A stretch of 64,000 bases of DNA from Sphaerisporangium album (lineage in GTDB: Bacteria > Actinomycetota > Actinomycetes > Streptosporangiales > Streptosporangiaceae). Shown here in pieces: positions 1 to 12,031 of the stretch. The stretch covers positions 1 to 64,000 of the forward strand of contig NZ_QOIL01000005.1 of assembly GCF_003323745.1 (NCBI RefSeq). The letters are read 5' to 3'. The number at the start of each line of letters is the position of its first letter. Position 1 is the first letter of the stretch. The notes under the pieces were generated by a model. It worked only from the letters and a program-made list of their open reading frames with translations. It did no database searches and was not told the DNA's origin. The position numbers and the translations under genes were made by a program.

Positions 1-127
1 GCAAGCGATGGACCATGCGCTGGAAGGCGCCGTTGAACGCCTTCCAGATCGCCTTCGAAGGCCGCCTTACCCCCGCCAACCTCTAACCACTTCAACAACC
101 AAGATCAGCCGTTAAATTGACACTCCC
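1..127 (+). mobile_element. Right end of an IS256-like insertion sequence
   Basis: The left edge holds the last codons of a transposase-like frame, then about 40 bp of non-coding sequence ending near GTTAAATTGACACTCCC. That ending resembles the terminal inverted repeats of actinobacterial IS256-type elements (from memory, not searched). The other end lies outside the window, so neither the inverted repeat nor a target duplication can be confirmed. Host DNA probably resumes around 128. Confidence 0.5.
3..86 (+). CDS. IS256-family transposase, C-terminal fragment cut by the window edge
   Basis: Frame 3 is open from the first base and stops with TAA at 84-86, giving 27 residues. They include WKAPLNAFQIAFEGRL, close to the W..ALN.F.I.FE.R ending typical of Mutator/IS256 transposases. 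No catalytic residue lies in this piece, so whether the complete element is active cannot be judged. The family call rests on this short tail only. Confidence 0.5.
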   Translation, partial: KRWTMRWKAPLNAFQIAFEGRLTPANL

Positions 128-178
128 CCGGGACCGGGACGATCATCTCGACCGGACGGGTGGTTCATCGCGGGTGCG

Positions 179-207
179 GTGGCAGTGTCGGTGCGGGTCT
201 GTAGCCT
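179..207 (+). promoter_or_regulatory. Candidate leaderless promoter of the methyltransferase gene
   Basis: A GTGGCA hexamer (179-184) and a TAGCCT hexamer (202-207, fitting TANNNT) are 17 bp apart. Only 6 bases separate the -10 from the ATG at 214, and no Shine-Dalgarno sequence is visible. This suggests transcription starts at or next to the start codon. Confidence 0.4.
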
Positions 208-213
208 CGCGGT

Positions 214-1011
214 ATGGGCGACAGTGATCGGGAGCGGTTGCGGGAGACGTTCACCCAGGATGCCGAGTTGTACGAGCGGGCGCGGCCGGGGTATCCGGTG
301 GCGATGTTCGATGACCTGGCCGAGGTGGCCTGCATCGGGTCCGGGTGCGGGGTGCTGGAGATCGGGTGTGGGACGGGGCAGGCGACGGTGCCGCTGGCCG
401 AGTGGGGGTGCCGGATCGTCGCCGTCGAGCTGGGGGCGGCGATGGCCGAGATCGCCCGCCGCAAGCTGAGCCGGTTCCACCAGGCGGAGGTCGTCGTCTC
501 GTCGTTCGAGGACTGGCCCCTGCCGGAGCGTCCCTTCGACGTCGTGTTGTCGGCGACGGCGTTCCACTGGATCGACCCGTATGTGAGGGTCGACAAGTCC
601 GCCAACGCGATGCGCGTGGGCGGCACGCTGGCCACGATCAACACCCACCACATCGCGGGCGGGAGCGACGCGTTCTTCCGCGAGGTCCAGGAGTGTTACG
701 AACGCTTCGACTCGAAGACGCCGAAGGGCATCACCCTGCCGCACTCGTCCCACGTCCTGCGCGACAGCGCCGAGCTGGACGACTCCGAGCGGTTCGGCCC
801 GGTGCGCTTCTTCCGCTACGAGCGCGACATCGAGTACACGACCGAGCAGTACCTCGACCTCCTGCGCACCTACTCCGGCCACCGCGACCTGGCCCCCGAC
901 GTCCTGTCCGGCCTCCTCGACTGCATCGGCACCTTGATCGACACCCGCCACGGCAGCCACGTCACCAAGCGCTACCTCACCGAACTAAGAGTCGCCCACC
1001 GCGTGAAGTGA
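214..1011 (+). CDS. Class I SAM-dependent methyltransferase
   Basis: A 265-residue soluble protein with a Rossmann methyltransferase fold. Motif I is VLEIGCGTG at about residues 47-55. An acidic end of strand two (VAVELG) and a DVVLSATAFHWID post-motif follow, as in Methyltransf_11/25 proteins. The N-terminal AELYERARPGYP stretch is common in this actinobacterial family. The substrate cannot be told from sequence. The ATG at 214 is chosen because a TANNNT element lies 6 bases upstream and no ribosome site is visible. It lies just downstream of an insertion-sequence end and convergent to katG, with no functional partner evident. Confidence 0.85.
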   Translation: MGDSDRERLRETFTQDAELYERARPGYPVAMFDDLAEVACIGSGCGVLEIGCGTGQATVPLAEWGCRIVAVELGAAMAEIARRKLSRFHQAEVVVSSFEDWPLPERPFDVVLSATAFHWIDPYVRVDKSANAMRVGGTLATINTHHIAGGSDAFFREVQECYERFDSKTPKGITLPHSSHVLRDSAELDDSERFGPVRFFRYERDIEYTTEQYLDLLRTYSGHRDLAPDVLSGLLDCIGTLIDTRHGSHVTKRYLTELRVAHRVK

Positions 1012-1318
1012 GCCCGCCGCCCTCCAGAAAATGGGCCTCGCTCCGCGAGGGCTGTGTTCTTCGGACGGGGAGACCGAGGCCGCGTTCGACCTCTACGTGA
1101 TCTCCTTGCGCTGAGCCCCCGAAGCGATCAGTCGCGAGTGAGGACAAAGGTCTGGCCTTGCCTTCGTCATCCTGCCTCTACCGGCTTCGATCTCATGGGA
1201 TTTCACTGATCGTGGCCGGATGATGACAGCGTGCGTCGCGTCGGAGATGGGCGATGTCGAGATCATTCGGACTGAGGGCGTCCAGGTCGGCCCGCGTGGG
1301 CCGACCTGGACGTCGGGG
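1012..1318. other. Intergenic region between convergent genes
   Basis: Between the methyltransferase stop and the katG stop I see no credible coding frame or RNA gene. The only structure is the katG terminator hairpin near its right end. Open frames crossing here run antisense to katG and look like composition shadows. Confidence 0.6.
1279..1312 (-). terminator. Terminator hairpin of katG
   Basis: A perfect 15-bp stem (CGTCCAGGTCGGCCC with its complement) with a GCGT loop lies 7 bases beyond the katG stop on the minus strand. There is no U-tract, as is usual in high-GC actinomycetes. Its position between convergent genes suits termination from both sides. Confidence 0.85.
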
Positions 1319-3592
<2,274 letters not shown>

Positions 3593-3601
3593 TCAAGGTG
3601 C

Positions 3602-4039
3602 TCAGGAACTGCGGGTGGTCGAACAGTCGGGGCACAGGCCCCAGTAGATGACCTCGGCCTCGTCGATCGAGAAGCCGTGGTCGTCGGAGGCGGCCAGGCA
3701 GGGCGCCTCGCCGGTCGCGCAGTCGACGTCGGCGACGACCCCGCACGACCGGCACACGACGTGGTGGTGGTTGTCCCCGACGCGTCCCTCGAACCGGGCC
3801 GGGCTGCCGGCCGGTTCGATGCGGCGTACGAGGCCCGCCGCGGTGAGCGCGTGGAGGGCCTCGTACACGGCTTGAAGGGAGATGTGGCCTACGCGATCGC
3901 GCACCCCGGAGGCGATCGTCTCGACGTCGAGGTGGTCACCGTGCCGGACGGTCTCGAGCAGTGCGACGCGGGCGGCCGTCACCCGCAGGCCGGCATCGCG
4001 CAACTCCTCGGCGGTGGACGGAGTCCTGGGGGCGGTCAT
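3602..4039 (-). CDS. furA: Fur-family peroxide-responsive regulator FurA (CatR type)
   Basis: A 145-residue Fur-family repressor. The N-terminal winged helix contains the recognition stretch ISLQAVYEALHAL. The C-terminal dimerisation domain has the metal motif NHHHVVCRSCG and a second Cys pair near the end (GLCPDC). These are features of Fur/PerR-like proteins that sense peroxide or metal. Its position directly upstream of katG identifies it as the FurA/CatR type that represses its own operon until oxidised. The start codon has no ribosome site but lies 7 bases after a -10-like TAGGTT, so a leaderless message is likely, as reported for mycobacterial furA. Confidence 0.93.
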   Translation of the reverse strand: MTAPRTPSTAEELRDAGLRVTAARVALLETVRHGDHLDVETIASGVRDRVGHISLQAVYEALHALTAAGLVRRIEPAGSPARFEGRVGDNHHHVVCRSCGVVADVDCATGEAPCLAASDDHGFSIDEAEVIYWGLCPDCSTTRSS

Positions 4040-4046
4040 GGCGCCA

Positions 4047-4076
4047 AACCTATCGCCATAAACGCGAAAGGTTCAA
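4047..4076 (-). promoter_or_regulatory. furA-katG promoter, probably leaderless
   Basis: On the minus strand TTGAAC (4071-4076) and TAGGTT (4047-4052) are separated by 18 bp. The furA ATG begins 7 bases after the -10. The intervening AT-richer segment is a plausible place for a FurA operator, but I see no long palindrome. Confidence 0.55.
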
Positions 4077-4268
4077 GAGAGCGAATTGCCCAAGTCTGCA
4101 GTCGCGTCAGGCGACGTCCGCCCCGGTGTGGCGTGACTTGCCGCATCCAGATGGCGGTTCTGGCCTCTGCCTCAAGAGATCGGTCGGCCGGAGGGCTCGC
4201 GCGGCCGAAACGGTGACGAGGCGAATCTCCGGGAGGCGGGGTGGGCTGGGAGCCGGAGGAGGTGCTCG

Positions 4269-4299
4269 GGCGGGCCCGGCGCAGGGTGCCGGGCCCGCC
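4269..4299 (-). terminator. Terminator hairpin of the chitosanase gene
   Basis: A perfect 12-bp GC stem (GGCGGGCCCGGC with its complement) and a 7-base loop lie 13 bases beyond the stop codon of the minus-strand chitosanase gene. Confidence 0.8.
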
Positions 4300-4312
4300 T
4301 GTGTGTCCGGGG

Positions 4313-6079
4313 CTAGTTGTTGTTGACGAACGTCTGGGCGAGCTGCTGGCCGAGGGTCACGGCCTGGGAGTGGTTCTGGACCTGGGCCACCTTGGTGCCG
4401 GAGCCGGTGAAGACGATGTAGGTGACGCCGGAGTCGGTGCCGCCGTTGCTCGGGTCGGGGTTGATGCCGAGGTCGGCGGCCGTCTTGTAGGACGCCTCGC
4501 CGATGATCCCGCTCGGGCCGGTGTCGCCCACCACGGCGTATTCGATCTGGTTGTTGTAGATCACCGCCACGACCGTCCCGCAGCCGATGCCCTTGGTGGT
4601 GTAGTTCCAGATGCCGCTGGTGCTGGGCACGACGACGTACGGGAGCTGCGCCGCGTTGAGCGGGCCGCCGGCGGTGGACTGGCAGGCGGTGTCGGGCTGG
4701 AAGCAGCAGTCGGTGTTCTCGTTGCACTGGGTGGTGCGGACGCCGTCGCAGTCGATGTCCATGTCGGCCTTCCAGTACACCGCGCCGGTCTTGTCGCAGA
4801 CGGGCACCGTGGCCGTGCTGACGTCGCTGTCGGTCTTGTACTTGCCGTTGGAGATCTGGGTGCAGGTGGTCACCTTGGACAGGAGCTGGGCGGCCGTGAC
4901 CCCGCCTCCGCCGCCGCCGGTCGTCGTCCCGGTGACGGCGGCGCTGCGGGCGGACTCGTTGCCCGCGGCGTCCACCGCGGTGACGGTGTAGGTGTGGCTG
5001 CTGGACGCGGCCAGGCCCGAGATGGTGGCGGCGTTCTCGCCCGGGATCGCCACCGCGGTGTTCCCCTCGTACACCTTGTAGCCGGTGACGCCGATGTTGT
5101 CGGTGGAGGCGTTCCAGGCGAGCGAGATGCTGCTGCCCGTGGTCGCGGTCACGCGGACGTTGCCGGGGACGCTGGGCGCCTGCGTGTCGGTGCCGCCGCC
5201 GACGCCGACGGTCAGCTTGTCGACGTTCGGGCCGCCGTTGGCCGTGGTGGCGGTGGCGCGGACGGTGTTGACGCCCGCGTTCAGCGTGGCGGTGAGGGTG
5301 CTGTCGGCCCAGGTGTCCCAGTTCGCGGTCGCGGGGAAGGAACGCCCGGCGGACACGACGGCGCCGTTGACCGCGATGTCCATCGGCCGGTCGACCGTCG
5401 TGCCGTTGGCGTAGCGGATCGTCAGCGTGGTGCTTCCGGCGGTGGCGGCGTTGACCGTCCATTCGATGGAGCCGCCGGTGACGTTGGTGTAGTCGACGAA
5501 GCCCGTGCCGGTGAAGCCCGTGTGGTTGGTCGCCACGGCCGCCTGCGACAGGGCCGCGTTCTCCGCCTGGTAGACGGTGGACGCGGTGTCGGAGGTGGTG
5601 GCCTCGATGTAGTCGAGGTTGGGGTTGCCGTTCGCGGAGGTCGCCGTGATCCGGACGGTGTTGGGGCCGGCGTTCAGGTTGGCGGCCACCGTGGCGGTGG
5701 CCCAGGTGTCCCAGCTCCCCGTCCCGTTGAAGGCGCGCGCGGCGGCGACGACCGCGCCGTTGACGGAGACGTCGGCCGGGCGGTTCACCGTGGTCCCGTT
5801 GGCGTAGTGGACGGCCAGCGTCGCGCTGCCGGCGGAGGGGACGTCGACCGTCCACTCCACGTAGCTGCCGGCGATGTTGGTGCCGTCGACGAACCCGGAG
5901 CCGGAGAAGCCGGTGTGGTCGGAGGCGACGACGCCCTGGGAGATCGTCGCGGTCTCGGCCTCGTACCGGGTGGTGGCGGCGGAGGCGAGACCTCCCGAGA
6001 AGAGCTGGGTGGCGAGGAGGGCGAGCAGGACGAGGGCGACGTGTGCGGGGCGCCGGAGCGCCGTCGTGAGGGGGTGCAC
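4313..6079 (-). CDS. Secreted GH75 chitosanase with two carbohydrate-binding modules and FN3
   Basis: A 588-residue exported enzyme. A Sec signal peptide ends near residue 34 (LASA). Two similar beta-sandwich modules follow (about 38-160 and 170-295, each starting YEAE/YQAE and containing a D/N-T-W-D-T-W-like segment). They resemble CBM6/35 modules. A fibronectin type III domain (about 305-392) and a glycine linker lead to a GH75 domain (about 402-588). That domain has the hallmarks KYKTD, VYWKADMDIDCDG, CCFQPDTA, a VVGDTGP loop and IIGEASY. The Asp of GDTGP and the Glu of IGEAS are the likely catalytic acids, by family analogy. It should hydrolyse chitosan outside the cell. A 17-bp palindrome shared with the GH18 chitinase gene lies about 100 bp upstream. 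Confidence 0.9.
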   Translation of the reverse strand: MHPLTTALRRPAHVALVLLALLATQLFSGGLASAATTRYEAETATISQGVVASDHTGFSGSGFVDGTNIAGSYVEWTVDVPSAGSATLAVHYANGTTVNRPADVSVNGAVVAAARAFNGTGSWDTWATATVAANLNAGPNTVRITATSANGNPNLDYIEATTSDTASTVYQAENAALSQAAVATNHTGFTGTGFVDYTNVTGGSIEWTVNAATAGSTTLTIRYANGTTVDRPMDIAVNGAVVSAGRSFPATANWDTWADSTLTATLNAGVNTVRATATTANGGPNVDKLTVGVGGGTDTQAPSVPGNVRVTATTGSSISLAWNASTDNIGVTGYKVYEGNTAVAIPGENAATISGLAASSSHTYTVTAVDAAGNESARSAAVTGTTTGGGGGGVTAAQLLSKVTTCTQISNGKYKTDSDVSTATVPVCDKTGAVYWKADMDIDCDGVRTTQCNENTDCCFQPDTACQSTAGGPLNAAQLPYVVVPSTSGIWNYTTKGIGCGTVVAVIYNNQIEYAVVGDTGPSGIIGEASYKTAADLGINPDPSNGGTDSGVTYIVFTGSGTKVAQVQNHSQAVTLGQQLAQTFVNNN

Positions 6080-6448
6080 GTTCAGCCTTTCTGCCGGGCC
6101 GCCCGCCCGGCACCCCCGAGGGCCGGGCGAGTGGCGCGGCGATGTCCGCGGAAGACAGTGGACCGTTCACGTGGATTGTTAGGAAAGCTTCCTATCGATT
6201 AATGATCGGACCATTCGCCAGGCCGGGTCGTCAAGGGGAGCGGGGGCCCAAAAATGATGCTTTGTCGTCATATGGCGGGCGAGCTACGGCGCGCGTCCGT
6301 GGCCGCGGCGCAGCGGGGCAGGTCGCTCGGACGGGCGCGCTTACTACTCGACCTGGGGATGTGCGGCGGGCGGAGGGTTCGCGACGATGCGAGGAGCGCC
6401 AGGGGCGTGCAATCGCCCGCCGGGCCCGCCCCGAGGAGATGACGCGAC
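6080..6448. other. Divergent regulatory region, chitosanase / DUF1931 gene
   Basis: No gene is seen in these 369 bases. The left part holds the chitosanase leader, palindrome and promoter. The right part (6250-6448) is the upstream region of the DUF1931 gene and shows no clear promoter match beyond the GAGGAG ribosome site. Confidence 0.6.
6179..6195 (-). promoter_or_regulatory. 17-bp palindrome-like operator candidate of the chitosanase gene
   Basis: Read on the minus strand the site is ATAGGAAGCTTTCCTAA, which matches 15 of 17 bases of the perfect palindrome before the chitinase gene (14709-14725). A good -35 (TTGACG, 6229-6234) lies upstream, so the element sits where the -10/+1 region would be. 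This suits a repressor that blocks initiation. The regulator is unknown. Confidence 0.6.
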
Positions 6449-6898
6449 ATGGTCGTAGGCGAGGTCACCAAGTTCGAGCGCTTCTTCCGCGCCGCCGCGG
6501 GGCTGGACGTCGACAAGCAGGACCTGAAGCGCTACTACGACTTCCTCAACCAGAAGGTGTACGACCTGCTGATCATCGCGCAGGCCGCCGCGAAGGCGAA
6601 CCGCCGGGACGTGCTGGAGCCCTATGACCTGCCGGTCACCAAGGGCCTTCAGGAGATCATGTACGTCTTCCGCGATCTCGACCAGGAGATCGAGGTCGCG
6701 CCCGTCCTCGACCGGCTGACGGCCAGGCCCCCGCTCGACGTGACCCTCAGCGAGGAGACGCAGGAGCGGCTGCCCTTGGTGGTGGGAGGGCTGTCGATGG
6801 CGCTGGCCCGCGCCTTCAAGATCATCGACCCGGAGACGAAGAACCCGCAGACCCGGGACTGGGAACGCGTCCAGCAGCTCTTCGAGCTGCTGCTGTAG
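6449..6898 (+). CDS. DUF1931 histone-fold protein
   Basis: A 149-residue protein matching the DUF1931 family, whose characterised structural relatives carry two histone-like folds in one chain. The pattern here is FERFFRAAAGLDVDKQDLKRY, an alpha-helical run through RRDVLEPYDLPVTKGLQ, then a second half with ALARAFKIIDPETKNPQTRDWERVQQLFELLL. No enzyme motif is visible. Function in bacteria is not established; DNA binding is suggested only by the fold. A GAGGAG ribosome site lies 9-14 bases before the ATG. The next gene starts 26 bp downstream on the same strand and is probably co-transcribed. Confidence 0.85.
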   Translation: MVVGEVTKFERFFRAAAGLDVDKQDLKRYYDFLNQKVYDLLIIAQAAAKANRRDVLEPYDLPVTKGLQEIMYVFRDLDQEIEVAPVLDRLTARPPLDVTLSEETQERLPLVVGGLSMALARAFKIIDPETKNPQTRDWERVQQLFELLL

Positions 6899-6924
6899 GC
6901 GCTCTAGGGAGAGGACGAGCACTG

Positions 6925-7242
6925 ATGGCCGGCCACGACGAGAACCCCGGCGGCGAGAGGTCCCGGGAAACCAGCGGCGTCGCCGGCGTGGACGCCCGCG
7001 ACGAGGACGCGATCCGCGAGGAGCTCCGCCTGGTGGACGAGGACCTGGCCCGCCTGCGCGAGACCGCCAGGGAACTGCGCGAGCGCATCGGCGACCGCGC
7101 CGACGCCCCCACCGACATGAACGAGATGGGGACGCTGATCAACATGGCCGATCAGCAGGACGCGTTCATCGCCACCCTCGAAGCCCGCCGCGAAGATCTC
7201 CTGAGCCGCCTCCGCGAGGCGACGGAGCACCACGCGCGCTGA
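6925..7242 (+). CDS. Small coiled-coil protein of unknown function
   Basis: A 105-residue, highly charged protein. Residues 1-25 are low-complexity and probably disordered. Residues about 26-60 and 75-105 form heptad-rich helices (DLARLRETARELRERI and TLEARREDLLSRLREA) separated by a conserved-looking PTDMNEMGTLINMADQQ segment. This predicts a helical hairpin or dimeric coiled coil. There is no signal peptide or membrane segment. A GGGAGAGGA-type ribosome site precedes the ATG. It follows the DUF1931 gene closely and may be its partner. I do not recognise a named family. Confidence 0.7.
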   Translation: MAGHDENPGGERSRETSGVAGVDARDEDAIREELRLVDEDLARLRETARELRERIGDRADAPTDMNEMGTLINMADQQDAFIATLEARREDLLSRLREATEHHAR

Positions 7243-7389
7243 GACCCGGACCTCCCCGGCAGGAAGCCGCGCGAGCTGTTGGCGCGGTATCGATATCGAT
7301 CGCAGCGCGAGTGGCAAGAGACGCGAGTGGCGAGAGGGCCGTGGCCGGCCGCGTACGAAGCATCGGCGGCGCGCGACGTGCCCTTCGGT

Positions 7390-8238
7390 TCAGTGCGTCT
7401 CCAGAGGGACCTTGTGGAAGGGCGGGGGGAAGGCCTCGTCCAGTACGTACAGGTCGTTTTCGGTCAGGCGGATGCCTACGGCGGCACGGTTCTGGTACAC
7501 GTGCCCAGGGGTCCCCATCTTGGGGATCGCGTTGACGTTGTCGTGCCGCAGCACCCAGGCGAGCGCCACCTGGGCCGGGGTGGCCTCGTGGCGTTCCGCG
7601 ACGCCGCGCAGGGCCGGGCGGCCGAGCAGTTCGCCCTGTTCGATGGGGGAGTACGCCATGATCGGGATCTGGTACTCCCGGCACCACGGCAGCAGGTCCC
7701 ATTCGATGCCGCGCCTGGTCAGGTTGTAGAGCACCTGGTCGGTCTGGACGCCCGCGCTGCCGCGAAGCCGGGAAAGCTCCCGCATGTCGGGGACGTCGAA
7801 GTTGCTGACGCCCCAGTGCCGGATCAGCCCCATGCGCATGAGCTCGGCGAAGCCCGAGAGGGTCTCGGCGAGGGGAACGGGGCCGCGCCAGTGCAGCAGG
7901 TAGAGATCGAGGTGGTCGGTGCCGAGGCGGCGCAGGCTGCCCTGGCAGGCGGCGATCGTCCCGTCGTGGGTCGCGTGGGACGGCAGGACCTTGCTGACCA
8001 GGAACACCTCGTCCCGGCGCCCGGCGATGGCCTCGCCGACGAGCGCCTCGGTCGCGCCGTCGGCGTACATCTCGGCGGTGTCGATGAGCTTCATCTCCAG
8101 GTCCAGGCCGAGGCGCAGCGCCGCGATCTCCTGCTCGCGCGAGGCAAGGTGCTCGGCCATGTGCCAGGTTCCCTGACCGAGTACGGGGATCGCCTCGCCG
8201 GACGGGAGCGTCACGGTCGGCATGGTGGTCAGCAGCAT
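7390..8238 (-). CDS. Aldo/keto reductase
   Basis: A 282-residue NAD(P)H-dependent oxidoreductase with a TIM-barrel fold. The tetrad is D53 (LIDTAEMY), Y58, K83 (VSKVLP) and H116 (YLLHW). VSNFDVPD and the IPKMGTP segment, which binds the cofactor phosphate, are also present. Length is normal for AKR5/YakC-like enzymes. The substrate is probably a small aldehyde or ketone. A strong GGAGGAG ribosome site lies just before the ATG. Its neighbours are a catalase and katG, so a role in detoxifying reactive carbonyls is plausible but is inference. Confidence 0.92.
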   Translation of the reverse strand: MLLTTMPTVTLPSGEAIPVLGQGTWHMAEHLASREQEIAALRLGLDLEMKLIDTAEMYADGATEALVGEAIAGRRDEVFLVSKVLPSHATHDGTIAACQGSLRRLGTDHLDLYLLHWRGPVPLAETLSGFAELMRMGLIRHWGVSNFDVPDMRELSRLRGSAGVQTDQVLYNLTRRGIEWDLLPWCREYQIPIMAYSPIEQGELLGRPALRGVAERHEATPAQVALAWVLRHDNVNAIPKMGTPGHVYQNRAAVGIRLTENDLYVLDEAFPPPFHKVPLETH

Positions 8239-8441
8239 GGGGATCTCCTCCCCGCGAGCGTGGATTTGATCTTCGATGTGCGCTGTGCCCTCGACGAGGC
8301 GTGTGCCAGGCCGTCATGGGGAGCGTGTGCCGATGTCGGCGGACGCGCACCGGAGGCGCGACGCGCCGTTCCTCTCACCGTACGCCTGGGCGGTCGCGGG
8401 CCCTGTGGGCAGGCCGGAGGAGGGCCGCCCCGCACGCCGAA

Positions 8442-8470
8442 GGGCCGCCTCCCACGCGGGAAGGCGGCCC
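8442..8470 (-). terminator. Terminator hairpin of the catalase gene
   Basis: A GC stem (GGGCCGCCTCCC against GGGAAGGCGGCCC, one bulged base) with an ACGC loop lies about 29 bases beyond the catalase stop on the minus strand. Confidence 0.75.
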
Positions 8471-8498
8471 CCGGAAGGCGACCCTCACGGCGGGCCGG

Positions 8499-10586
<2,088 letters not shown>

Positions 10587-10622
10587 CGTCGTAACCCCCG
10601 ATCAGACGTCGATCGATGGACC

Positions 10623-11201
10623 TCAGGCCCGCCCGTCGTGGGCCGCCGGCCACGGGCTTCGCGCGGGGGAGGCGCTGAACGCCTCCTCGCGGCGCCTGTC
10701 CGGCGGCGTAATCGGGGGAGTACGCCCGTCCGGGCGGTACGTTCGCGTGGCGCGGGATCGCTCGCGGCGGCGCAGGGCGTTGTACGCGAGCACGAGCGTG
10801 GCGCCGTAGACGACGTGCGCCGCCATCATGGTCAACTGCCGCCCGGGCCGGTCGCGGTGGGCGGGTGGCAGAATGCCCGCGCTGGGCACCCACCCTTGAT
10901 AGCTTACGACCCAGATGCCGAGGCCGTACATGACCCCCAGCGGCACCCGGGGCTCGCGGCGGCCGGTCGCGGCGGCGAACACCGCGCCGCAGAAGCCGCC
11001 GTAGGCGAAGTGCGAGATGACCGCCAGCGGCCGTTCTCCGGGCTTGGGAAGGTGCTTGTGGCCCGGGAGCGCCGCGCGGACGATGCGCTTCGGCGGGTGC
11101 TCCCCCATCAGCCCGGCCCGGTCCGCGGCGAGCATCACCGCGCTCATCGCCGCCGTGGCGAGCAGTCCGCCGACGCCGCCCTTGACAAGGTTGCTCGTCA
11201 T
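10623..11201 (-). CDS. DUF6789-like integral membrane protein
   Basis: About 192 residues from the chosen ATG at 11201 (an earlier in-frame ATG at 11264 has no better ribosome site). Hydrophobic segments are GGVGGLLATAAMSAVMLAA, HFAYGGFCGAVFAAA, GVMYGLGIWVVSYQGWVPSAG and AAHVVYGATLVLAYNAL, which suggest four membrane helices. The GEHPPKRIVR and GWVPSAGILPP motifs are typical of this actinobacterial membrane family, often found near stress genes. The basic C-terminal tail is probably cytoplasmic. Function is unknown. The gene follows the same strand as katE, 37 bp upstream of it. Confidence 0.75.
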   Translation of the reverse strand: MTSNLVKGGVGGLLATAAMSAVMLAADRAGLMGEHPPKRIVRAALPGHKHLPKPGERPLAVISHFAYGGFCGAVFAAATGRREPRVPLGVMYGLGIWVVSYQGWVPSAGILPPAHRDRPGRQLTMMAAHVVYGATLVLAYNALRRRERSRATRTYRPDGRTPPITPPDRRREEAFSASPARSPWPAAHDGRA

Positions 11202-11289
11202 TGCGGCTACGTGCCCCCGGTCGAGGACGGCAAACCCGGGATCAAGCACATCGCCGCAGGTCATGGGCGTTGTGTGGGTATCGCCTTGG

Positions 11290-12012
11290 TCAAGGGAACG
11301 ACGAGTCGGCGTCGTGGCCGGCGACGGCGAGCACCCCGTCGATCTCGCTCAGCGTCGCGATGAGATGGGGGACGGACCCGGGGCCGTGCAGGCTGACCCA
11401 CACGGTGATCGTCCGGGGGTCCTCGGCCCTGCTCTGCTGGTCGATCGCCACTTCGCTCAGGCTGAACCCCTGGCCCGTGCACTCCTGCATCACCCGCCGG
11501 AGCGCGCCCCGGCCCTCGGTGTACCGCAGGTGAAGCCGCGAGGGCGTGTACTTGGACGTCGGCAGCGCCCGGGCCAGCGGCCCGAGGAGGTACATCGTCG
11601 CGAAATGTCCCGCGGTGACGACAAGGGCCAGCAGCCACAGACCGGCCCCGGCCGCCATCCCCACGCCGGCCGTCAGCCAGATCGTCGCGGCGGTGGTGAG
11701 CCCGCGCACCGCGTCGCGCCGGATGAAGATCAGGCCGGCGCCGAGGAAGCCGATGCCGGAGACGATCTGCGCGGCCACCCGCGACGGGTCCAGGGCGATG
11801 TGGGAGCCGAGGACGTCGGAGAAGCCGTACTTCGACACGATCATGATCAGGGCCGCGGCGAACCCGACCGACGTGTGGGTGCGCAGCCCGGCGCTCTTCT
11901 GCCGGAGCTCCCGCTCGACGCCGATCGCCGCGGAGAGCACGAACGCGAGGGCGAGCTCTCCGATCTGCCGCCAGCCCTGCCCGGAGAGCTCCACCAGGTA
12001 TGGCAGCCCCAT
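11290..12012 (-). CDS. MgtC/SapB family membrane protein
   Basis: A 240-residue protein. The N-terminal half (about 15-150) has the MgtC family pattern: AAIGVERELRQKSAGLRTHT, IVSGIGFLGAGLIF and RGLTTAATIWLTAGVGMAAG, with about five membrane helices. The C-terminal half (about 160-240) resembles the ACT-like soluble domain of MgtC. Family members help survival under low magnesium or modulate the F-type ATPase; the role here is not determined. It begins 19 bp after the metal-receptor-like gene on the same strand and may share its transcript. Confidence 0.9.
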   Translation of the reverse strand: MGLPYLVELSGQGWRQIGELALAFVLSAAIGVERELRQKSAGLRTHTSVGFAAALIMIVSKYGFSDVLGSHIALDPSRVAAQIVSGIGFLGAGLIFIRRDAVRGLTTAATIWLTAGVGMAAGAGLWLLALVVTAGHFATMYLLGPLARALPTSKYTPSRLHLRYTEGRGALRRVMQECTGQGFSLSEVAIDQQSRAEDPRTITVWVSLHGPGSVPHLIATLSEIDGVLAVAGHDADSSFP

Positions 12013-12031
12013 CGACCCAGATTAGTGCAGG

